This document shows positions 31,785-38,712 of a stretch of DNA of 62,849 bases, piece by piece. The notes beneath the pieces are model-generated. The model ran no database searches. It worked only from the letters and a program-made list of their open reading frames with translations, and was not told where the DNA came from. The number at the start of each line of letters is the position of its first letter. The stretch's first letter is position 1. The position numbers and the translations under genes are program-made. Origin of the DNA: an uncultured Prevotellaceae bacterium (GTDB taxonomy: Bacteria > Bacteroidota > Bacteroidia > Bacteroidales > Bacteroidaceae); NCBI GenBank assembly GCA_946185805.1, contig CAMHKU010000003.1, positions 1 to 62,849 of the forward strand, in the 5' to 3' direction.

Positions 31785-34700
31785 ATGAAACAATCAAAAC
31801 GATTTCTCTTGAGCCTCCTGGCTCTCGTCGTGGGTACCATGATGTACGCGCAGACGGAAGTCACCGGCACCGTGGTCGACGACCTCGGCGAGGGCGTCAT
31901 CGGCGCCACCGTCATGGAGAAGGGCACCACCAACGGCACGGTGACCGACTTCGACGGCAACTTCAAACTCAAGGTGAAGCAGGGCGCCACCCTTGTCTTC
32001 TCCTACATTGGCTACGACAAGCAGGAGCAGCCCGCCAAGGCCGGCATGAAAGTGGTAATGAAAGACAATGCCAAGGAGCTGGCCGAGGTGGTGGTCACCG
32101 GCTATCAGGTGCAGCGTAAGGCCGACCTGACAGGTGCCGTTGCCGTGATGGACATGAAAGGCGCCAAGAGCGAAGGTGACCCTAACATGCTCAACTCCAT
32201 GCAGGGCAAGTTGCCCGGCGTCAACATCGTTACCGACGCTGCCCCCGGTGGCGGCGGCGCTTCTATCCGCGTGCGCGGTATGAGCACGGTGAACCCCAAC
32301 GTGCAACCCCTCTATATCGTCGACGGCGTGGCTACCACCGAGAATCTCAACTCGCTCAACGCTGCCGACATCGAGTCGATACAGGTGCTGAAGGATGCCT
32401 CGTCGGCCTCTATCTATGGTTCACGCGCCGCCAACGGTGTGATTATTATCACCACCAAGAAGGGCAAGGGCGACCGCGTCACGGTGAATGTCAACTACAC
32501 CGCCACCCTCAACACCATTGCCAAGCAGTACGACGTGCTCGACGCACAGCAGTGGGGCGAGGCCTACTGGCAGGCCAACAAGAACGCCGGTCTGGTGCCT
32601 TCGCACCCCTTCTACGGCAACGGCGAGACACCCCAGCTGAAGGAGTATCTCGACGCCGACGGCAAGGTGCGCTCGGCTAATACCGACTGGCAGGACGAGG
32701 TGTTCTCCTCGGCATGGACCAACAACCTCTCGGCCAGTGTGAGCAACAGCAGCGAGAAGGGTTCATACATGCTCTCGGGCAACTATATCAACCAGAACGG
32801 CCTGATGAACAACACCTTCTACCGCCGCTATACCGCCCGCGTAAACACCACTTATAATATCAGCAAAATTTTCAGCGTCGGCGAGAACCTGATGATAGCC
32901 AAATGGAACAACCGTGGTTACGGCACAGGCGATGACCGCGGCATTCCCTATACGGCCATGCGCCAGAATCCCGCCATCCCCGTTTACGATGCTGACGGCA
33001 ACTTCACCAACCCCATGGCCCTGAGTGGCAGCGATATTGCCAACCCCGTTCACGAACTCTATAACGGCCGCGACAACAGCAACGAGAACTGGCGCATCTT
33101 CGGCAACGCCTATATCGACATCAAGCCCATTGACGGCCTGACGCTGAAAAGCAACCTCGGCATCGAGCATATCCAGTATCTGAACAAGAGCCTTGGCCGC
33201 CGTATTCAGCCTACCGACATGAACAGCGTGAGCCGTGGCTACGGCCAGGGTGACACCTACACCTGGACCAATACGGCCAACTATATGAAGACCTTCGCCG
33301 GTGTGCACCACCTTACGGCGCTGATAGGCTCGGAGTTTATCAAGTACAACTTCGAAGATCTCAGCGGCACCAACCGCGATTATGCCTTCGAGGATGCCGA
33401 CTACATGCAGATTGGTGCCGGCGGCGGCGAGCAGACCGTTGGCGGCGGACGTGCCGAGTGGGCACTGTTCTCGCTCTTCGGCAAGCTCGACTACAACTAT
33501 GCCGACCGCTACCTCTTCTCTGCCACCCTGCGCCGCGATGCTACCTCGCGCCTGCATAAGGACAACAACTCGGGCGTATTCCCTGCCTTCTCGGCCGCCT
33601 GGCGTGCCTCTGAGGAGAAGTTCTTTCCCAAGAACAATGTGGTCAGCGACCTGAAGGTGCGCTTGGCATGGGGTCAGAACGGTAATTCCGCCATCGACGA
33701 CAACTATGCCTACTACACCCGCTACGCCTACGACCTGCGCCACGGCTCCTACGACCTCAATGGCACCAACAACAGCGTGGTTCCCGGTATCGTTGCAGCC
33801 TCCAGCGGCAACCGCGACCTGAAATGGGAAACCACCACGCAGACCAATATCGGTATCGACGCCAGCCTCTTCCAGGGGCATCTGTCGCTGTCGTTCGACT
33901 ATTTCTGGAAGAACACCAAGGACATGCTCACCATTCCGCCGACACTCTCTGTCGAGGGTGAGGGTGCCGCTATGTGGATGAACACCGGCGAAATGAAGAA
34001 CAACGGTTGGGAAATCACCATGACCTACCGCTCGCCGCAGTATGGCGACTTCTCATGGAACGGCACACTCAACATGTCGCAGTATAAGAACGAGCTGGTG
34101 AAGTTCAACGACGTGGTGACCTCGCAGGGCGGCGACTACCGCCTGATGGTAGGCCAGCCCATGGGCGTGTACTACGGCTACGTCTGCGACGGCATCTTCC
34201 AGACTGAAGACCAAGTGTCTAACCACGCCATCCAGGAGGGCAAGGGCGTTGGCCGTCTCATCTTCCGTGACATCGACGGCAATGGTACCGTCAACGAAGC
34301 CGACCGCTGCATCATCGGCGACCCCAATCCCGACTTCACCCTGGGTCTGAACCTCGACTTCAACTACAAGGACTTCACCCTGTCGGCATTCTTCTCCGGC
34401 GAGTTTGGCTTCGACATCTATAACACCACGCGCCGCCAGCTGGAGTTCATGAGCTACGGTGGCGGTTCAAGCACCAACCACGGTGTAGACATCCTCGACG
34501 CCTGGAGCCCCACCAACACCGGTTCCGATATCCCCGCGCTGACGATGGTAGCCCCGACACTGGAGACGGGCATGTCAAACTACTTCGTCGAGGACGGCTC
34601 CTACCTGAAGCTGAAGTACCTCAAGCTGGGCTACCAGCTGCCTAAGAACATTGCCGAGAAGGTGTTTGCATCGAATATCAGCGTCTTCGCACAGGTGGAG

Positions 34701-34832
34701 AACATCTTCACTATCACCAAGTACAAGGGCCTCGACCCCGAGGTGATATTGGGTGGCTATGGCGCCCGTGTCGACAGCGGTCTCTATCCCCGCGCCCGCA
34801 CCTTCACCCTGGGTCTGAACCTGACTTTTTAA
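31785..34832 (+). CDS. susC: SusC-like TonB-dependent transporter 1
   Basis: 1015 residues. Outer-membrane importer for oligosaccharides, energised by TonB. Signal peptide (KRFLLSLLALVVGTMMYAQ), carboxypeptidase-like regulatory domain (VTGTVVDDLGEGVIGATVMEKGTTNGTVTDFDGNFKL, about 24-105), TonB-box-like EVVVTGYQVQRKADLTGAV, plug (MQGKLPGVNIV ... DASSASIYGSRAANGVIIITTKKG) and a 22-strand-type barrel ending in LGLNLTF. It pairs with the SusD homologue that starts 30 bp later and should carry fructan fragments in view of the neighbouring GH32 and DUF4960 genes. Confidence 0.95.
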   Translation: MKQSKRFLLSLLALVVGTMMYAQTEVTGTVVDDLGEGVIGATVMEKGTTNGTVTDFDGNFKLKVKQGATLVFSYIGYDKQEQPAKAGMKVVMKDNAKELAEVVVTGYQVQRKADLTGAVAVMDMKGAKSEGDPNMLNSMQGKLPGVNIVTDAAPGGGGASIRVRGMSTVNPNVQPLYIVDGVATTENLNSLNAADIESIQVLKDASSASIYGSRAANGVIIITTKKGKGDRVTVNVNYTATLNTIAKQYDVLDAQQWGEAYWQANKNAGLVPSHPFYGNGETPQLKEYLDADGKVRSANTDWQDEVFSSAWTNNLSASVSNSSEKGSYMLSGNYINQNGLMNNTFYRRYTARVNTTYNISKIFSVGENLMIAKWNNRGYGTGDDRGIPYTAMRQNPAIPVYDADGNFTNPMALSGSDIANPVHELYNGRDNSNENWRIFGNAYIDIKPIDGLTLKSNLGIEHIQYLNKSLGRRIQPTDMNSVSRGYGQGDTYTWTNTANYMKTFAGVHHLTALIGSEFIKYNFEDLSGTNRDYAFEDADYMQIGAGGGEQTVGGGRAEWALFSLFGKLDYNYADRYLFSATLRRDATSRLHKDNNSGVFPAFSAAWRASEEKFFPKNNVVSDLKVRLAWGQNGNSAIDDNYAYYTRYAYDLRHGSYDLNGTNNSVVPGIVAASSGNRDLKWETTTQTNIGIDASLFQGHLSLSFDYFWKNTKDMLTIPPTLSVEGEGAAMWMNTGEMKNNGWEITMTYRSPQYGDFSWNGTLNMSQYKNELVKFNDVVTSQGGDYRLMVGQPMGVYYGYVCDGIFQTEDQVSNHAIQEGKGVGRLIFRDIDGNGTVNEADRCIIGDPNPDFTLGLNLDFNYKDFTLSAFFSGEFGFDIYNTTRRQLEFMSYGGGSSTNHGVDILDAWSPTNTGSDIPALTMVAPTLETGMSNYFVEDGSYLKLKYLKLGYQLPKNIAEKVFASNISVFAQVENIFTITKYKGLDPEVILGGYGARVDSGLYPRARTFTLGLNLTF

Positions 34833-34859
34833 TTGAATATTGAACATTGAAAATTGAAC
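34832..34859. repeat. Heptamer array between SusC-1 and SusD-1
   Basis: ATTGAAT, ATTGAAC, ATTGAAA, ATTGAAC starting on the last base of the SusC-1 stop codon and ending 3 bp before the SusD-1 ATG; the start codon lies in a fifth, altered unit (ATTATGA). Confidence 0.8.
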
Positions 34860-34862
34860 ATT

Positions 34863-36563
34863 ATGATTACCAAGATAAACAAAATATTGCAGGCCGGTCT
34901 AGTATACTGCGCTATCAGCGCAGTCCCCTTCCTCACCTCGTGCACCAGCGAGCTGGAGCTGACGCCCCAGGGGCAGTTCACCGCCGAGCAACTCACCGAC
35001 AAGTCAATCGACGGCCTCATGTCATCGGCCTATCAGGGCTTGGAGGCCCATTTCTTCGACAACAACAACGCCGCCTTCGCCGGCCCCATCACCAACTGGG
35101 TGTTCGACGTGCGCTCCGACGACGCCTATAAGGGCGGCGAGGGCGTGTCGATGGAGGCCAACATCCACCAGCTGGAGATCTCGAATATCGACGGCGACAA
35201 CCCCACGTGCCTCAACAAGTGGGAGAACAACTACCTCGGCATTGCCCGTGTCCACAAGGCCATGCTGGCCATCAAGGATGCCAATATCGACGGCAAAGAG
35301 TCGCTGCTTGGCGAGCTGAAGACGCTGCGCGCATGGTTCTACTTCGACCTGAACCGCATTTTCAAGAGCATACCCTACTTCACCGAAGACGACGACCCGA
35401 AGACCGTCACCAACGGCAACCTGAGCCGCGACGAGATCTTCATCCGCATCAAGGGCGACCTGGAAGAGGCTTACGCCGCCATGCCCGAGACGCAGGACCA
35501 GCCCGGCCGCTTTACCAAGTATGTGGCTGCCGCCCTGCTGTGCAAGGTCAACGCCTTCACCAGCAGCTGGGCCGAGGTTGAGAAGTGGGCCGATGTGGTG
35601 ATCAACAGCGGCAAGTACGAACTCTACGACAACTTCGCCGACATGTCGAAGCTGGAGTTCAACAACAAGAAGGAGAGCATCATGGCCATCCAGTTCTCTA
35701 CGGCCAACGACAACATCCACATCAACTTCTGCAACCTGCTCAACACCACGCGCTCCGAGGGCAATGTATTCGGCTCCGGCGACGACTTCTTCCTGGCCTC
35801 GCAGAACCTGGTCAACGCCTTCCGCACCAACGACAACGGTCTGCCCTATCTCGACGACTCGTTCAACAGCGTGCGCGTCACCAGCGACTATGCCGGCACC
35901 GTTGACCCGCGCCTCGACTTCACCGTGGGCCGCATCGGCTTCCCCTTCCGCGGACATACCTATACCGAGGGCTGGTGCCGCGACTATGCCACCTATGGCG
36001 AGTACTCCGGCAAGAAGGGCCTTATCGACCCCTCCAGCCCCGACATGGTGCAGGGCTTCCCCTGGGGTGCCTCCGGTCTGAACTTCATGCTCATCCGCTA
36101 TGCCGACATCCTGCTGCTCAAGGCTGAGGCCCTCGTTGAGCAGGCCAGCGGCAGCAATGCCGCCACCGACGACCGTTTGGTGAAGGCCCGCGAGCTGGTG
36201 AACATGATCCGCGCCAAGGCCGCACGCAGCGTTGACGGAAGCTATACGCCTGTAGACCTCGACCCCTCAAAGGCCGACTACTATGTAGAGCTCTACCCCA
36301 CCGACCACGACGGCAACCTCTTCTGGACAAAGGAGCGCGCACGCGCCGCCGTGCGCATGGAACGCCGACTGGAGCTGGCCATGGAGGGCAACCGTTGGTT
36401 CGACCTCCTGCGCTGGGGCACGGCCGTAGAGACCATCAATAAATACATGCAGTCGGAGACCGCCCTGCGCCCCTACTATGCCGGCGCCAGCATCACCGAA
36501 GACGAGCTCTACCTGCCCATACCCACCTCGCAGATTGAAAACTCTAACGGCCTATATAAATAG
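34863..36563 (+). CDS. susD: SusD-like surface glycan-binding lipoprotein 1
   Basis: 566 residues. Lipoprotein that caps SusC-1 and delivers oligosaccharides. Signal peptide MITKINKILQAGLVYCAISA with lipobox LTSC, RagB/SusD N-terminal TPR-like domain (GLMSSAYQGLEAHFFDNNNAAF ... LGELKTLRAWFYFDLNRIF) and C-terminal SusD domain (MRMERRLELAMEGNRWFDLLRWG ... ENSNGLYK). Codons 15-21 form an 8-bp-stem hairpin shared with four other lipoprotein genes of the locus. The ATG at 34863 is chosen over 34854 because it matches the MITKI starts of the neighbouring lipoproteins. Confidence 0.95.
   Translation: MITKINKILQAGLVYCAISAVPFLTSCTSELELTPQGQFTAEQLTDKSIDGLMSSAYQGLEAHFFDNNNAAFAGPITNWVFDVRSDDAYKGGEGVSMEANIHQLEISNIDGDNPTCLNKWENNYLGIARVHKAMLAIKDANIDGKESLLGELKTLRAWFYFDLNRIFKSIPYFTEDDDPKTVTNGNLSRDEIFIRIKGDLEEAYAAMPETQDQPGRFTKYVAAALLCKVNAFTSSWAEVEKWADVVINSGKYELYDNFADMSKLEFNNKKESIMAIQFSTANDNIHINFCNLLNTTRSEGNVFGSGDDFFLASQNLVNAFRTNDNGLPYLDDSFNSVRVTSDYAGTVDPRLDFTVGRIGFPFRGHTYTEGWCRDYATYGEYSGKKGLIDPSSPDMVQGFPWGASGLNFMLIRYADILLLKAEALVEQASGSNAATDDRLVKARELVNMIRAKAARSVDGSYTPVDLDPSKADYYVELYPTDHDGNLFWTKERARAAVRMERRLELAMEGNRWFDLLRWGTAVETINKYMQSETALRPYYAGASITEDELYLPIPTSQIENSNGLYK
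34906..34924 (+). repeat. Signal-peptide hairpin, SusD-1
   Basis: ACTGCGCT-ATC-AGCGCAGT, 8-bp perfect stem and 3-nt loop, beginning at nt +44 from the A of the start codon. Confidence 0.75.
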
Positions 36564-36592
36564 TAAATAGTAAATCCGTAAATAGTAAATAG
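36557..36592. repeat. Heptamer array between SusD-1 and SGBP-1
   Basis: TAAATAG, TAAATAG, TAAATCCG (8 bp), TAAATAG, TAAATAG. The first unit contains the SusD-1 stop codon; the SGBP-1 ATG follows 5 bp after the last unit. Confidence 0.75.
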
Positions 36593-36597
36593 TAATT

Positions 36598-38622
36598 ATG
36601 ATTACCAAAATAAACAAGATATTCCAGGCTGGTTTAGTATACTGCGCTATCAGCGCAGTCCCCTTCCTCATTTCCTCTTGCAGCGACGTAGAGTTTGAGG
36701 CCGCTACCTATAGCGAGGGCGTCAGCAACCTGGTAGCCGACTATCAACAAGGCAGCCGCGCCGTCACCCTCAACTGGCAGAACCCCACCATGCAGGGCCA
36801 GACCGGTATTCAGATTATCAAAGACAATACCGACGTGACTAACCTCAACGAAGTGGTCAGCAGCTACTTTATCAAGAAAGCTCCCACCAATGTCGACGTG
36901 GCCTACACGGTGAAGGCCCGCTATGCCGACGGCCGCATCTCCGAGGGCCAGACCGTGCGCTTCAATATTGCCTACGAGTCGAAAAAGGGTGGCACGAAGC
37001 TGGCCATGCTCGTGCCTAACGACTACGCCGAGAGTGCCGACGAGAAAGACGCCGTGGCATGGTTCCAGAAGAACTACGTTGACGCCGGCAAGGGCACACT
37101 GCTGACCCCCGCCGCCATCGACGACCTCGACATTGAGCAGTACACCGCCTGCTGGGTGATGTGCGACCGCGTAGGCATCGACCGTGGCTGGGAGCAGCTG
37201 CCCGGCGGCCTCGCCACGGCTGCCACCATCGACGCCTTGAAAGCCTTCACTGCCGACGGCGGCAACCTGCTGCTCACCAACCACGCCACGCAGCTCACCG
37301 TAGCCGTAGGCCGTATCGGCAGCGATTATGCGCCGGGCATCTTCAACAGCGGCAAGGGCACCAATGAGAATGCCGACATCTGGGGTTCGCAGCCCGTCAT
37401 CGGCAACGCCGAGGGTCAGATCTACGACCACAGCGGCCACGACATCTACTGGGGCATGGACTTCGTCAGCGGGCTCTACGAGCGCAGCATCTACACCTTC
37501 GTGGGCAAGGGCGTCAAGGACGACCACAACTGCATGTGGGACCTCAACGCCTACGGGCTGGCACCGTCGCCCAACGTGGTGAAGGCCTGGGAAGAGGCTA
37601 CGAACTCCACCGTGCTCGGCACGTGGAACCATGTGGTTGACTACTGCTGCGCCGGCATCATCGACTTTGCGCCCACCAGCGCCTTCGCCGGCCGCATTCT
37701 CGCCGTGGGACTGGCTGCCTACGAGTGGAACATCAGCGCCGACAACTCCTGCCAAGACCAGCTGGAGAAGTTTACCAGCAACTGTCTGGCCTACGTAGGC
37801 ACGCCGGCCACACAGAAGGTGGCTATGCTCGTTGCCAACGACTACGCCGAGAGTGCCGACGAGAAAGACGCCGTGGCATGGTTCCAGAAAAACTATGTTG
37901 ACGCCGGCAAGGGCATCATTCTCACCCCCGCCACCATCGACGACCTCGACATCGAGCAGTACACCGCCTGCTGGGTGATGTGCGACCGCGTAGGCATCGA
38001 CCGCGGCTGGGAGCAGCTGCCCGGCGGCCTGGCCACGGCTGCCACCATCGACGCCCTGAAGGCCTTCACTGCCGACGGTGGCAACCTGCTGCTCACCAAC
38101 CATGCCACGCAGCTCACCGTCGCCGTGGGACGTATTGGCAGCGACTATGCGCCGGCCATCTTCAACAGCGCCAAGGGCACCGCCGAGAACGGCGACATCT
38201 GGGGGTCGCAGCCCGTCATCGGCAACGCCGAGGGTCAGATCTACGACCACAGCGGCCACGACATCTACTGGGGCATGGACTTCGTCAGCGGGCTCTACGA
38301 GCGCAGCATCTACACCTTCGTGGGCAAGGGCGTCAAGGACGACCACAACTGCATGTGGGACCTCAACGCCTATGGGCTCGCACCGTCGCCCAACGTGGTG
38401 AAGGCCTGGGAAGAGGCCACCAACTCCACCGTGCTCGGCACGTGGAACCACGTGGTAGACTACTGCTGCGCCGGCATCATCGACTTTGCGCCCACCAGCG
38501 CCTTCGCCGGTCGCATCCTGGCCGTGGGGCTGGCTGCCTACGAGTGGAACATCAGCGCCGCCAACTCCTGCCAGGACCAGCTGGAGAAGTTTACCGCTAA
38601 CTGCATCAGCTATCTGAAATAA
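36598..38622 (+). CDS. DUF4960 surface glycan-binding protein 1, with tandem duplicated domain
   Basis: 674 residues. Signal peptide nearly identical to SusD-1 (MITKINKIFQAGLVYCAISA) with lipidated Cys28, a fibronectin-III-like domain (about 40-128: AVTLNWQNPTMQGQTGIQI ... YTVKARYADGRISEG) and two DUF4960 domains at about 134-400 and 407-674. The copies are almost identical in protein and DNA with a period of exactly 819 bp (273 residues), implying recent duplication or ongoing gene conversion. The levan-binding surface protein BT1761 of B. thetaiotaomicron carries a DUF4960 domain in the same operon position, so fructan binding with raised avidity is inferred. It follows SusD-1 by 34 bp. Confidence 0.88.
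   Translation: MITKINKIFQAGLVYCAISAVPFLISSCSDVEFEAATYSEGVSNLVADYQQGSRAVTLNWQNPTMQGQTGIQIIKDNTDVTNLNEVVSSYFIKKAPTNVDVAYTVKARYADGRISEGQTVRFNIAYESKKGGTKLAMLVPNDYAESADEKDAVAWFQKNYVDAGKGTLLTPAAIDDLDIEQYTACWVMCDRVGIDRGWEQLPGGLATAATIDALKAFTADGGNLLLTNHATQLTVAVGRIGSDYAPGIFNSGKGTNENADIWGSQPVIGNAEGQIYDHSGHDIYWGMDFVSGLYERSIYTFVGKGVKDDHNCMWDLNAYGLAPSPNVVKAWEEATNSTVLGTWNHVVDYCCAGIIDFAPTSAFAGRILAVGLAAYEWNISADNSCQDQLEKFTSNCLAYVGTPATQKVAMLVANDYAESADEKDAVAWFQKNYVDAGKGIILTPATIDDLDIEQYTACWVMCDRVGIDRGWEQLPGGLATAATIDALKAFTADGGNLLLTNHATQLTVAVGRIGSDYAPAIFNSAKGTAENGDIWGSQPVIGNAEGQIYDHSGHDIYWGMDFVSGLYERSIYTFVGKGVKDDHNCMWDLNAYGLAPSPNVVKAWEEATNSTVLGTWNHVVDYCCAGIIDFAPTSAFAGRILAVGLAAYEWNISAANSCQDQLEKFTANCISYLK
36641..36659 (+). 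repeat. Signal-peptide hairpin, SGBP-1
   Basis: ACTGCGCT-ATC-AGCGCAGT at +44 from the start codon, identical to the SusD-1 copy. Confidence 0.75.
36997..38616 (+). repeat. 819-bp internal tandem duplication in SGBP-1
   Basis: The copies start at 36997 and 37816 (AAGCTGGCCATGCTC against AAGGTGGCTATGCTC). Long stretches are identical, with mostly synonymous differences. Confidence 0.9.
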
Positions 38623-38634
38623 TCTCCGTTATCA

Positions 38635-38673
38635 ATAAATCCGCGAAATCCCTTCATGATTTCGCGGATTTAT
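38635..38673. terminator. 16-bp palindrome between SGBP-1 and GH32-1
   Basis: ATAAATCCGCGAAATC pairs perfectly with GATTTCGCGGATTTAT across a 7-nt loop. It follows the SGBP-1 stop by 12 bp and abuts the GH32-1 promoter. No U-run follows, so it may be a rho-independent-like end, an RNA processing/stabilising hairpin or an operator. Confidence 0.55.
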
Positions 38674-38675
38674 CG

Positions 38676-38683
38676 TATCTTTG
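38676..38683 (+). promoter_or_regulatory. -7 element of GH32-1
   Basis: TATCTTTG directly behind the palindrome, 29 bp before ATG 38713. Confidence 0.6.
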
Positions 38684-38712
38684 CAATCGGAAAGACCAAC
38701 AACTGTTTGACT

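Noticed and set aside
36634..38451. 605-codon open frame on the minus strand opposite SGBP-1
   Set aside because: It mirrors the duplicated DUF4960 gene codon for codon; Gly/Val/Ala/His-rich composition without domains is typical of an antisense shadow in GC-rich coding DNA.
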